Shown here: in pieces, positions 36,646 to 44,662 of the stretch | Position numbering within the stretch: position 1 is the first letter of the stretch | Layout: each line of letters starts with the position of its first letter | Translations under genes and position numbers: made by a program | The notes under the pieces: model-generated | Told to the model about the DNA's origin: nothing | The model's database searches: none | What the model saw: only the letters and a program-made list of their open reading frames with translations | Source of the DNA: Streptomyces hygroscopicus subsp. hygroscopicus | GTDB lineage: Bacteria > Actinomycetota > Actinomycetes > Streptomycetales > Streptomycetaceae | Direction of reading: 5' to 3' | NCBI RefSeq assembly: GCF_030269125.1 | Contig: NZ_BSSM01000011.1 | Location: 1 to 64,000 of the forward strand | DNA length: 64,000 bases

Positions 36646-37653
36646 GTGATCTCGTACATCCTCCGCCGGACGTTCGCGGCAGTGATCCTGCTGCTGGTCG
36701 TCACCGCGGTCACCTTCGCCATCTTCTTCCTGCTGCCACGGCTCGTGGGCCAGACAGCGGACCAGCTGGCGCAGCAGTACATCGGAAAGAGCCCGTCCAA
36801 GGCGGACATCGTCGCGGTCAAGCACAACCTCGGTCTGGACCAGCCCGTCTATGTCCAGTACTGGCACTTCATCAAGGGGATCGTGGTCGGTGCCGACTAC
36901 AATCTCGGCCCCAAGACGGTGCACTGCGACGTTCCCTGCTTCGGCTACTCCTTCAAGGATCACGTCGCGGTCTGGCCGCAGCTCACCTCGCGCATTCCGA
37001 TCACCCTCTCGCTGGCGGTGGGTGCCGCCGTGCTCTGGCTGCTCTCCGGTGTCGCCATCGGTGTCGTCTCCGCGCTCAAGCCGCGCTCGCTGTTCGACCG
37101 CACCTTCATGGGCGTCGCCCTCGCCGGCGTCTCGCTGCCCATGTTCTTCACGGGCAACCTGGCGATCCTGCTCTTCACCTACAAGTGGCCGATCTTCGGC
37201 CGCACCTACGTCCCGTTCACCGAGAACCCGGCGCAGTGGGCCAACACCCTGATCCCGGCGTGGTGTTCGCTCGCCCTGCTGTACTCCGCGATCTACGCCC
37301 GGCTCACCCGCTCGGGCATGCTGGAGACGATGAACGAGGACTTCATCCGCACGGCCCGCTCGAAGGGCCTGCCCGAACGCACGGTCGTCGTCCGGCACGG
37401 CCTGCGGGCCGCCCTCACCCCCATCATCACCGTCTTCGGCATGGACCTCGGCCTGCTGCTCGGCGGTGCGGTGATCACCGAGTACGTGTTCTCGCTGCCC
37501 GGTGTCGGCCAGTACGCGGTGCAGGGCATCTCCGACAACGACCTGCCGAAGATCCTCGGCGTGACCCTGCTCGCCGCCATCTTCGTCGTCATCGCAAATC
37601 TCCTGGTGGACGTGCTCTACGCCGCCGCCGACCCGCGGGTGAGGCTCTCGTGA
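36646..37653 (+). CDS. Oligopeptide ABC importer, permease (DppB/OppB type)
   Basis: The 335-residue permease begins with the family's conserved first helix (ISYILRRTFAAVILLLVV). Later membrane segments follow, with the motif LETMNEDFIRTARSKGLPERTV that contacts the ATPases. The family's usual periplasmic loop is here slightly enlarged and has two Cys (CDVPCFGYSF, about residues 90-100), which could pair as a disulfide. GTG 36646 is the only reasonable start but has no clear ribosome site and lies just behind the hairpin. The last four bases overlap the ATPase gene (GTGA). Confidence 0.92.
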   Translation: MISYILRRTFAAVILLLVVTAVTFAIFFLLPRLVGQTADQLAQQYIGKSPSKADIVAVKHNLGLDQPVYVQYWHFIKGIVVGADYNLGPKTVHCDVPCFGYSFKDHVAVWPQLTSRIPITLSLAVGAAVLWLLSGVAIGVVSALKPRSLFDRTFMGVALAGVSLPMFFTGNLAILLFTYKWPIFGRTYVPFTENPAQWANTLIPAWCSLALLYSAIYARLTRSGMLETMNEDFIRTARSKGLPERTVVVRHGLRAALTPIITVFGMDLGLLLGGAVITEYVFSLPGVGQYAVQGISDNDLPKILGVTLLAAIFVVIANLLVDVLYAAADPRVRLS

Positions 37654-38735
37654 CCGAACTCTCCAAGACCGCCACGGGCGAGACCGCCACCGCCAAGGCG
37701 CCCTCGGCCTTCCTGGAGGTCCGCGACCTCAAGGTGCACTTCCCGACCGACGACGGCATCGTCAAGTCCGTCGACGGGCTCTCCTTCTCGGTGGAGAAGG
37801 GCAAGACCCTCGCCATCGTCGGCGAGTCCGGCTCCGGCAAGTCCGTCACCTCGCTCGCCGTCATGGGCCTGCACCGGCTCGGCGCGCGCGGCAAGAACGT
37901 GCGGATGTCCGGCGAGATCTGGCTGAACGGCAAGGAACTGGTCGGCGCCTCCCCTGACGAGGTGCGCAAGCTCCGCGGCCGCGAGATGGCGATGATCTTC
38001 CAGGACCCGCTGTCCGCCATGCACCCCTACTACAAGGTCGGCGACCAGATCGTCGAGGCCTACCGGGTGCACCACAAGGTCGGCAAGAAGGAAGCCCGCA
38101 AGCGCGCCATCGAGATGCTCGACCGCGTCGGCATCCCCGAGCCGGCCAAGCGCGTCGACGGCTACCCGCACGAGTTCTCCGGCGGTATGCGCCAGCGCGC
38201 CATGATCGCCATGGCCCTGGTGAACAACCCCGAGCTGCTCATCGCGGACGAGCCGACCACCGCCCTCGACGTGACCGTCCAGGCGCAGATCCTCGACCTG
38301 ATCCGCGATCTGCAGAAGGAGTTCGGCTCCGCGGTCATCATGATCACGCACGACCTCGGCGTGGTCGCCGAGATCGCCGACGACGTCCTCGTGATGTACG
38401 GCGGCCGGTGCGTGGAGCGCGGCGCCGCCGCCGAGGTCTTCGAGAAGCCCCAGCACCCCTACACCTGGGGCCTGCTCGGCTCGATGCCGCGCATCGACCG
38501 CGAGACCTCCGAACGGCTCATCCCGGTCAAGGGCCAGCCGCCGAGCCTCATCAACATCCCCTCGGGCTGTGCCTTCCACCCGCGCTGCCCGTACGCGGAC
38601 ATCCCCGCGGAGAACGTCAGCCGCACGGTGCGTCCCGAGCTGGAGCTGGTCGGCGCCGGACACTGGTCCGCCTGCCACCTGTCGGCCGAGGACCGTGAGC
38701 GGATCTGGACCGAAGAGATTGCGCCGAAGCTGTGA
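37650..38735 (+). CDS. Oligopeptide ABC importer, ATPase (DppD/OppD type)
   Basis: The 361-residue ATPase has Walker A GESGSGKS, signature FSGGMRQR and Walker B LLIADEPTTALD with the catalytic Glu, and the switch His in ITHDLGVVAE. The C-terminal oligopeptide-transporter extension carries a Cys-rich segment (SGCAFHPRCPYA, with a later Cys in SACHLS) that binds an iron-sulfur cluster in some relatives. The GTG start lies inside the previous stop (four-base overlap), and its own stop overlaps the next gene the same way, so D and F subunits are made in step. It energises import together with the following ATPase. Confidence 0.95.
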   Translation: MTELSKTATGETATAKAPSAFLEVRDLKVHFPTDDGIVKSVDGLSFSVEKGKTLAIVGESGSGKSVTSLAVMGLHRLGARGKNVRMSGEIWLNGKELVGASPDEVRKLRGREMAMIFQDPLSAMHPYYKVGDQIVEAYRVHHKVGKKEARKRAIEMLDRVGIPEPAKRVDGYPHEFSGGMRQRAMIAMALVNNPELLIADEPTTALDVTVQAQILDLIRDLQKEFGSAVIMITHDLGVVAEIADDVLVMYGGRCVERGAAAEVFEKPQHPYTWGLLGSMPRIDRETSERLIPVKGQPPSLINIPSGCAFHPRCPYADIPAENVSRTVRPELELVGAGHWSACHLSAEDRERIWTEEIAPKL

Positions 38736-40591
38736 GTGAGACGAAGAAGACGGACCCCGCCGCGAAGGCCGCGGTCCCCGAGCAGGCGTCGGCTCCGGAC
38801 GAGCGAGAGGTGCTGCTCAAGGTCGAGAACCTGACCAAGCACTTCCCGATCAAGAAGGGCATCCTGCGCCGCCAGGTCGGCGCGGTGAAGGCCGTCGACG
38901 GCATCGACTTCGAGGTGCGCAAGGGCGAGACCCTGGGCGTCGTCGGCGAGTCGGGCTGCGGCAAGTCGACCATGGGCCGGGTCATCACCCGCCTCCAGGA
39001 CCCGACCGGCGGCAAGATCACCTTCGAGGGCCGGGACATCACGCGGCTGTCCGTCGGGGACATGCGCCCGATGCGCCGCGACATCCAGATGATCTTCCAG
39101 GACCCCTACGGCTCCCTGAACCCCCGTCACACCATCGGCTCGATCGTCTCGGCGCCCTTCCGGCTCCAGGGCGTCGAGCCCGAGGGCGGGGTGAAGAAGG
39201 AGGTCCAGCGGCTGCTCGAACTGGTCGGTCTGAGTCCCGAGCACTACAACCGCTACCCGCACGAGTTCTCCGGCGGCCAGCGCCAGCGCATCGGTATCGC
39301 CCGCGCGCTCGCCCTGAAGCCGAAGCTGGTCGTGGCCGACGAGCCGGTGTCCGCGCTGGACGTGTCGATCCAGGCCCAGGTCGTCAACCTCATGGACGAC
39401 CTCCAGCAGGAGCTGGGCCTGACCTACGTCATCATCGCGCACGACCTCTCCGTCGTCCGGCACGTCTCGGACCGGATCGCGGTGATGTACCTCGGCAAGA
39501 TCGTCGAGCTGGCCGACCGCACCGCGCTGTACGAGGCGCCGATGCACCCGTACACCAAGGCGCTGATGTCGGCGGTGCCGGTGCCGGACACCAAGCGCCG
39601 GGGCCAGAAGAGCGAGCGCATCCTGCTGCGCGGCGACGTGCCCTCGCCGATCGCCCCGCCGTCGGGCTGCCGCTTCCACACCCGGTGCTGGAAGGCGACG
39701 GAGATCTGCCGGACGACCGAGCCGCAGCTGCTGGAGCTGAAGCCGGGCCAGCGGGTCGCCTGCCACCACCCGGAGAACTTCGCCGACCAGGCCCCGCAGG
39801 ACACGGTCCTGCTGTCGGCGGCGAAGGAGGCGTCGGAGCTGGTGCCGGACGCGGTGATCTCCGGGCGTCCGGAGGACGCGGCGGAGGCCGGGTCCGAGAC
39901 CCCGGCCGCGGCTGAGCCGGCGGCGGAGCGCGCGGCCGAGACCGAGGCCGAGTCGGAGAACGAGCCGGAGGCTCAGGCGGAACCGAAGCCGAACGCGGCG
40001 GAGGGCGCGCCCGAGTCCGGGGCTGCGGACGCGGCTGACTCCGAGTCCGGGGCTGCGGACGCGGCTGACTCCGAGGCCGAATCCGAGGACGAGGCCGACT
40101 CCGAGGCCGGGACCGAGTCGGAGCCGCAGGCCGCCTCCGCGGAGGAGCCCGAGGCCGCCACCGACCCGGAGCCCGAAGCCGTGCCGGAGCCGGAGGCCGA
40201 GGCCGCCACCGACTCCGACCCGGAGCCCGCTACCGACCCGGAGCCGGAAGCCGTGCCGGAGCCGGAGGCCGAGGCCGCCACCGACTCCGACCCGGAGCCC
40301 GCTACCGACCCGGAGCCGGAAGCCGCGCCGGAGCCGGAGGCCGAGGCCGCCACCGACTCCGACCCGGAGCCCGCTACCGACCCGGAGCCCGAAGCCGCGC
40401 CGGAGCCGGAGGCCGAGGCCGCCACCGACTCCGACCCGGAGCCCGCTACCGCCCCGGAGCCCGAAGCCGCGCCGGAGCCGGAGGCCGAGGCCGCCACCGA
40501 CCCGGAGCCCGAAGCCGCGCCGGAGCCGGAGGCCGAGGCCGAGCCCGAGTCCGACGAGGCCCCCAAGTCCCGGAAGCCGAAGGGCAAGTAG
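38732..40591 (+). CDS. Oligopeptide ABC importer, ATPase (DppF/OppF type) with long acidic repeat tail
   Basis: Residues 1 to about 355 are a standard DppF-type ATPase. Walker A is GESGCGKS, the signature is FSGGQRQR, Walker B is LVVADEPVSALD, and the OligoHPY Cys segment is SGCRFHTRCW. The family normally ends near there. This 619-residue protein adds about 260 residues composed almost only of Ala, Glu, Pro, Asp, Ser and Thr, with an exact 24-residue repeat at 40157-40540, and finishes in a basic SRKPKGK. The tail is cytosolic and likely disordered. Its function is unknown. GTG 38732 overlaps the previous stop by four bases. Confidence 0.93.
   Translation: MSETKKTDPAAKAAVPEQASAPDEREVLLKVENLTKHFPIKKGILRRQVGAVKAVDGIDFEVRKGETLGVVGESGCGKSTMGRVITRLQDPTGGKITFEGRDITRLSVGDMRPMRRDIQMIFQDPYGSLNPRHTIGSIVSAPFRLQGVEPEGGVKKEVQRLLELVGLSPEHYNRYPHEFSGGQRQRIGIARALALKPKLVVADEPVSALDVSIQAQVVNLMDDLQQELGLTYVIIAHDLSVVRHVSDRIAVMYLGKIVELADRTALYEAPMHPYTKALMSAVPVPDTKRRGQKSERILLRGDVPSPIAPPSGCRFHTRCWKATEICRTTEPQLLELKPGQRVACHHPENFADQAPQDTVLLSAAKEASELVPDAVISGRPEDAAEAGSETPAAAEPAAERAAETEAESENEPEAQAEPKPNAAEGAPESGAADAADSESGAADAADSEAESEDEADSEAGTESEPQAASAEEPEAATDPEPEAVPEPEAEAATDSDPEPATDPEPEAVPEPEAEAATDSDPEPATDPEPEAAPEPEAEAATDSDPEPATDPEPEAAPEPEAEAATDSDPEPATAPEPEAAPEPEAEAATDPEPEAAPEPEAEAEPESDEAPKSRKPKGK
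40157..40540 (+). repeat. 72-bp coding tandem repeat in the ATPase tail
   Basis: Four near-identical 72-base units occupy 40205-40492, flanked by partial copies at 40157-40204 and 40493-40540. Each encodes 24 residues of the form ATDSDPEPATDPEPEA followed by (V/A)PEPEAEA. Units differ by only a few bases, so the array is recent or kept uniform by recombination. Its length should vary between strains. Confidence 0.92.
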
Positions 40592-40691
40592 CCGGGAAAC
40601 GGCCGAGGAAGGGCATGCGCATGCCTGAACGGGGGAGTGCGGAGTCGTCCGTGTCCGACACCTGATCGGTACACGCCCGAAAGGACGACTC

Positions 40692-41190
40692 ATGGCACTC
40701 TCCCGTTCGGCACGTGCAGGGGCCCTGGCCACCCCGTGGCCTCCTTCCACCTGACCGCCGCCCCGGCCCCACCCCCGGCGCCCCCGGCGACCCCTACGTC
40801 CCTGAGCGGGGCAACGGCAGCTTCGCGACGCGCTGCACGACGACCTCGACCTCGCGTACGCCCCCGGCACCGGTCGCCTGAACGGTCGTACGACCCTCAC
40901 CGCGCGCCACCCAGGACCTCTCCGACGCGCTGCCCGCCGACTCGCCCTTCTGGCCGATCGAGGCGGCCGACCCGAAGCGCGGCACGATGTTCTCCGACGC
41001 CGTCTACGATCGCGGCGCCATGACCCTCCAGGTGCTCCGCGAGTCCTTCTTCGGGCTGCTCCCGGTCTGGATCAGGCTCCACCGGCACGGCGACGCCGAC
41101 ACGGCCGACTTCGTCCGGCTCGCCGAGCGGACCAGGCTCGGCGACCTGTTCGACACCTGGCTGTTCACCAGAGGTAAACCCGCCCTGTGA
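40692..41190 (+). pseudogene. Remnant of a secreted M1 family aminopeptidase
   Basis: The ends of an M1 metallopeptidase survive. ATG 40692, with GAAAGGA upstream, opens a signal-peptide-like start (MALSRSARAGALAT). Shifted frames then read an N-terminal piece (DPYVPERGNGSFAT, later LAYAPGTGRLNGRTTLTAR). The rest of the catalytic domain is missing, and the text resumes near 40940 with the C-terminal end (MFSDAVYDRGAMTLQVLRE, then TADFVRLAER and DLFDTWLFTRGKPAL) up to the stop at 41190. The zinc motif HExxH is absent. It is therefore an internally deleted, frameshifted relic. Confidence 0.8.
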
Positions 41191-41237
41191 GCCTGGCTTT
41201 GTAAGGTTCAGCCCGCTGGACAGGTGAGAATGTCAGG

Positions 41238-41897
41238 GTGCAGTTCCAACAGTTCTTCAGCCCCTCCGTCCAGCACACGCTCGACGTGATCGGTATCTTC
41301 GTCTTCGCGATCTCCGGCGCGCTGCTGGCCGTCCGGAAGAACTTCGACGTGTTCGGCATCGCCGTGCTCGCCGAGGTCACCGCGCTGGGCGGGGGGCTCT
41401 TCCGCGACGTGGTGATCGGGGCCGTGCCCCCGGCGGCCTTCACGGACCTCGGGTACTTCGTCACGCCGCTGCTCGCCACGCTCGTCGTCTTCTTCCTGCA
41501 CCCGCACGTGGAGCGCATCCAGACGGCGGTGCTCGTCTTCGACGCGGCCGGCCTCGGCCTGTTCTGCGTCAGCGGCACGACGAAGGCGTACGGCTACGGC
41601 CTCGGCCTGACCGCCTCGGCGACGCTCGGCCTCGCCACCGCGGTCGGCGGCGGTGTGCTGCGCGACGTGCTCGCCAACGAGGTGCCCTCGCTGCTGCGCT
41701 GGGACCGCGACCTGTACGCGGTCCCGGCGATGGTCGGCGCGGGCATGGTGGTGCTGTGCATCCGCTACGACGCGCTGACCCCCCTCACCAGTGGGTTCGC
41801 CGCCGTCACGGCTTTTGTGCTGCGCCTGCTCGCGATGCGGTACCACTGGCGAGCTCCGCGCGCGTGGAACCGCCGGTCGACGGTGACCGAGGAGTAG
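41238..41897 (+). CDS. TRIC-type (UPF0126) membrane cation channel protein
   Basis: The 219-residue protein consists of about seven membrane helices in two similar halves. Each half carries the family's glycine-rich motif: ALGGGLFRDVVIG (about 50-62) and AVGGGVLRDVLANE (about 135-148). Bacterial relatives form trimeric cation channels related to animal TRIC channels (family knowledge). It opens with DVIGIFVFAISGALLAVRK, typical of the family. GTG 41238 has a weak GTCAGG upstream. Its last 92 bases overlap the 3' end of the convergent esterase gene, so the two transcripts are complementary there. Confidence 0.9.
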   Translation: MQFQQFFSPSVQHTLDVIGIFVFAISGALLAVRKNFDVFGIAVLAEVTALGGGLFRDVVIGAVPPAAFTDLGYFVTPLLATLVVFFLHPHVERIQTAVLVFDAAGLGLFCVSGTTKAYGYGLGLTASATLGLATAVGGGVLRDVLANEVPSLLRWDRDLYAVPAMVGAGMVVLCIRYDALTPLTSGFAAVTAFVLRLLAMRYHWRAPRAWNRRSTVTEE

Positions 41898-43104
41898 TAC
41901 CGGCGGCGCCGACCGCACCCGCGGGGGTCCCGACGCCGGTCCCGGGGGTCCCGGTGACCGAGTGGTCCCGCCCCTTGGCGTGGTTCTGGCCCATCTGGAG
42001 GGTGAGCCAGCGGAACACCGCGGGCACCTGCGGCCGCCACAGCGCCATCGTGTGACCGCCCGCGCTGCGCGGCAGGAAGACCACGTGCACGGTGGTCGGC
42101 GCCTTGGCGACGGACTCCAGAGCCATGCCCGCCTCGTAGCCGTCGCCGGACTCGCCGGAGACGTACAGCGCGACGGGCGGCGGCACCGCGGCCTTCTTCA
42201 GCAGCAGGTACGGGTTGTTCTCGGCGCGCAGGGCGGGGTTCTGGGCGGCGAGGGAGTTGCGCTCGCCGATCGGGTCGTTGTAGCCCGACATGCTCACCGC
42301 GGCCCGGTACCGGTCCGGGTGCGCGACGGCCAGCTTGACCGCGCACTGGGCGCCGGCCGAGTACCCGGCGATGGCCCAGCCCTGCGGGGCCGGCTGGGCG
42401 CGGAAGTTGTCCATGACCATCTTGGGCACGTCGATGCTGAGCCAGGTGTCCGCGTTGACCTGCCCCGGGATGTTGGCACAGCCGGTGTCCACGCCGGCCA
42501 GCAGGTTCGTGCGCGGGGCGACCATGATGAAGGGGGCCACCTGGCCGCTCCGCATCAGCGGCAGCAACTGCTCGTGGGCCTTCATCGAGCCGAACCAGGC
42601 CCGTGCCGAGCCGGGGTAACCGGGCAGGACCTCGACCACCGGGAACTTCTTGTGCCGGTAGGCCGGCTCGTCGTACTGCGGCGGCAGCCAGACGTAGACC
42701 TCGGCGTTGACGCCCGAGACCCGGCCCTTGAGCTGGGTGACGCGGACCCCGCCGGCGGCGTGCATACCGGGCCCCGTGGCCTGGGTGAAGGTCTGCCTGA
42801 CCTTGGGCAGTCGCTTGACCGCTATGCCGCCGGTGCCGTCGCGGCCGAGGTCGGCGGCCTGCTGGACGTGGTTGCCGGTGCCGAAGAGGTCGGCCCAGTT
42901 GTCGTACAGGTTGTTCTGGTTGTTCACCAGCACGAAGACCAGCGTGACGGCCGTACCCTGGGCGAACAGCAGCATCAGCACCCGGGCCGCGGTGCGCAGG
43001 TGCCGGGGGCCGCGCATCTTCGACCACAGGAGGAGCGGCAGTATGAGTGCGACCACGGCCAGTACGACGGTCGTGTAGAGGAACGGAGTCCCGGTGAGGC
43101 TCAT
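41806..43104 (-). CDS. Membrane-anchored alpha/beta-hydrolase (esterase D/mycolyltransferase-like)
   Basis: The 432-residue protein starts with two membrane helices (about 8-27 and 40-62). An extracytoplasmic esterase domain follows, with KFPVVEVLPGYPGSARAWFG, the nucleophile elbow GYSAGAQ and a late HTMALW that supplies the catalytic His. It resembles the antigen-85/esterase-D branch. The C terminus is a disordered Gly/Thr/Pro/Ala tail that reads over the end of the channel gene; this tail exists only because the frame stays open there. A start at GTG 43155 would add 17 residues; ATG 43104 gives the usual family N terminus. Substrate is unknown. Confidence 0.82.
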   Translation of the reverse strand: MSLTGTPFLYTTVVLAVVALILPLLLWSKMRGPRHLRTAARVLMLLFAQGTAVTLVFVLVNNQNNLYDNWADLFGTGNHVQQAADLGRDGTGGIAVKRLPKVRQTFTQATGPGMHAAGGVRVTQLKGRVSGVNAEVYVWLPPQYDEPAYRHKKFPVVEVLPGYPGSARAWFGSMKAHEQLLPLMRSGQVAPFIMVAPRTNLLAGVDTGCANIPGQVNADTWLSIDVPKMVMDNFRAQPAPQGWAIAGYSAGAQCAVKLAVAHPDRYRAAVSMSGYNDPIGERNSLAAQNPALRAENNPYLLLKKAAVPPPVALYVSGESGDGYEAGMALESVAKAPTTVHVVFLPRSAGGHTMALWRPQVPAVFRWLTLQMGQNHAKGRDHSVTGTPGTGVGTPAGAVGAAGTTPRSPSTGGSTRAELASGTASRAGAAQKP

Positions 43105-43268
43105 GTCCCGATAGAGGGAAAACAGGGGTCCGAGGTTACGGACGTGTCCTGACACTTACCGAGAAATTGCCGAAGCCTCACCTGTGAGGAGACCGCGTGC
43201 GCGTCGAAGGCGCAGCGGGAGTCCTGGAAAAGCTACCGCTTAGTAATTACCTGTTGTACCGTTCGGTC

Positions 43269-44132
43269 ATGGCAGAAGCAGCTTCCGCGCCCGCCCCGTC
43301 GCGGGCCGTGATCGGTGACAGCGAGTTCGACCGTGACACCGCCGTCGTCCGCCGCGCGCCCGGCGTCTACGACATCGATCTGTCGGCCGGCTGGACCATC
43401 CTCGGAGCCGTCAACGGCGGCTATCTGCTGGCCGTGCTCGGCCGGGCCCTCGGCGACGCCCTCCCGCACCCGGACCCCTTCACCATCTCCGCGCACTACC
43501 TGACCGCGTCGCGCCCCGGCAAGGCCGTGATCCGCACGGAGACCGTCCGCACCGGCCGCACCCTCTCCACCGGCCAGGCGTCCCTCTTCCAGTACGACGA
43601 CGAGGGCAACGAGGTCGAGCGCATCCGCGTCCTCGCCTCCTACGGCGACCTCGCCTCCCTGCCCGACGACGTCCGCACGACCGCGGTGCCCCCGGCGATC
43701 CCGTCGCCGGAGGAGTGCTTCGGCCCCGCGGACGGACCCGACCCGCTCAAGGGCACCTCCGCGATCGCCGAGCGCCTGATGCTCGGGCTGGACCCCTCGA
43801 CCCTCGGCTGGGCGCTCGGCCGGCCCTCCGGCAAGGGCGAGATGCGCGCCTGGTTCGGTCTCGCCGACGGCCGCGACGCCGACCCCCTCTCCCTCCTGCT
43901 GGCCGTGGACGCCCTGCCCCCCACCGCCTTCGAGATGGGCCTCAAGGGCTGGGTTCCCACCGTCGAACTCACCGCCCACATCCGCCACCGCCCCGCCCCC
44001 GGCCCGCTGCGCGTCTCCATCACCACGCGCAATCTCGCGGGCGGCTTCCTGGAGGAGGACGCGGAGGTCTGGGACGGCGAGGACCGGCTGGTGGCCCAGT
44101 CCCGGCAGCTGGCGCGGGTCAGGCTGGCCTGA
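43269..44132 (+). CDS. Acyl-CoA thioesterase family protein (double hot-dog)
   Basis: The 287-residue protein resembles TesB-like double hot-dog thioesterases: YDIDLSAGWTILGAVNGGYLLAVLGRAL near the start (quoted in part), FTISAHYLTASRPGKA in the first fold, then PTVELTAHIRHRPAPGPLRV in the second. It would hydrolyse an acyl-CoA in the cytoplasm. I chose ATG 43269 with a TACCGT -10 box six bases before it, suggesting a leaderless message. A GTG at 43197 has GAGGAG upstream, but the 24 codons between contain cta, ctt, agt, aat and ttg, unlike coding DNA here. The start is therefore uncertain. Confidence 0.82.
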   Translation: MAEAASAPAPSRAVIGDSEFDRDTAVVRRAPGVYDIDLSAGWTILGAVNGGYLLAVLGRALGDALPHPDPFTISAHYLTASRPGKAVIRTETVRTGRTLSTGQASLFQYDDEGNEVERIRVLASYGDLASLPDDVRTTAVPPAIPSPEECFGPADGPDPLKGTSAIAERLMLGLDPSTLGWALGRPSGKGEMRAWFGLADGRDADPLSLLLAVDALPPTAFEMGLKGWVPTVELTAHIRHRPAPGPLRVSITTRNLAGGFLEEDAEVWDGEDRLVAQSRQLARVRLA

Positions 44133-44156
44133 GCCGGGTCCGCCCGCGCGCCGGGT

Positions 44157-44522
44157 TCAGCGGGCGGGCGTGACGAACTCGGGCTGGTCGAGCAGGCGCA
44201 GCCAGCTCCCGTCGGGCTGGCGCCGGGCGACCTGGGCGCGGGCGCCGGTCCCGTCCCCCGGCGGGGTCGCGGTGAGCGCGATGTCGCCGCTGACCAGCGT
44301 CGGCAGCGGCGGTTCCGGCTCGAAACGGGGGCGCCCCGCCAGCACCTTCTCCCACAGGACCCGGATCGCCTCCCGCCCCACCGTGCGCTCGCCCGGCGGG
44401 TAGGCCAGCACCGCGTCCTCCTCGTAGAGCGCGGCGACGCCGGCCGCGTCCCCCGCGTTGGACCGCTCGACGAACAAGCGGGTGATGTCCTCGGGGCGCA
44501 TGGCCTTCTCGTACTCGGGCAC
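44157..44522 (-). CDS. SnoaL/NTF2-like small protein
   Basis: The 121-residue protein has the SnoaL-type fold signature: an N-terminal helix (EDITRLFVERSNAGDAAGVA), then LYEEDAVLAYPPGERTVGREAIR, then a strand-rich half ending FVTPAR. Family members are polyketide cyclases, ketosteroid isomerases or non-catalytic binders; no catalytic set can be assigned. GTG 44522 has AGGAGG directly upstream. The leader contains the heptanucleotide array at 44533-44581. It is divergent from a LysR gene that may regulate it. Confidence 0.82.
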   Translation of the reverse strand: MPEYEKAMRPEDITRLFVERSNAGDAAGVAALYEEDAVLAYPPGERTVGREAIRVLWEKVLAGRPRFEPEPPLPTLVSGDIALTATPPGDGTGARAQVARRQPDGSWLRLLDQPEFVTPAR

Positions 44523-44532
44523 GGCTTCCTCC

Positions 44533-44581
44533 TGACGCTTGACGCTTGACGCTTGACGCTTGACGCTTGACGCTTGACGCC
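44533..44581. repeat. Seven tandem copies of a 7-bp unit (TGACGCT)
   Basis: Seven head-to-tail heptamers occupy 44533-44581, six perfect and the last TGACGCC. They begin within the ribosome-site side of the SnoaL-like gene's leader and lie between two divergent promoters. Each junction spells TTGACG, which resembles a -35 box on the plus strand. Such an array is prone to slippage. Confidence 0.95.
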
Positions 44582-44618
44582 TGATTCCGGCGTGATCCAG
44601 CCTGGCCGCACCCCGATC

Positions 44619-44642
44619 AGAAGTCCAACGAATGGAACTTCT
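44619..44642. promoter_or_regulatory. Inverted repeat upstream of the LysR gene
   Basis: AGAAGT (44619-44624) and ACTTCT (44637-44642) form an interrupted dyad 20 bases before the LysR ATG, with TGGA/TCCA partly extending it. The place and size fit a LysR-type autoregulatory site. TAGAAT just downstream may be a -10 box. The assignment is inference. Confidence 0.5.
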
Positions 44643-44662
44643 GGAAACTAGAATCCTCAGTC

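Noticed and set aside
43197..43268. N-terminal extension of the thioesterase from GTG 43197, which has a good GAGGAG
   Set aside because: Codons in the extension (cta, ctt, agt, aat, ttg) do not match the gene, and a -10 box sits in it. Kept as an alternative only.
44533..44581. The heptamer array as a CRISPR
   Set aside because: Repeat units are seven bases with no spacers, and no cas genes are near.
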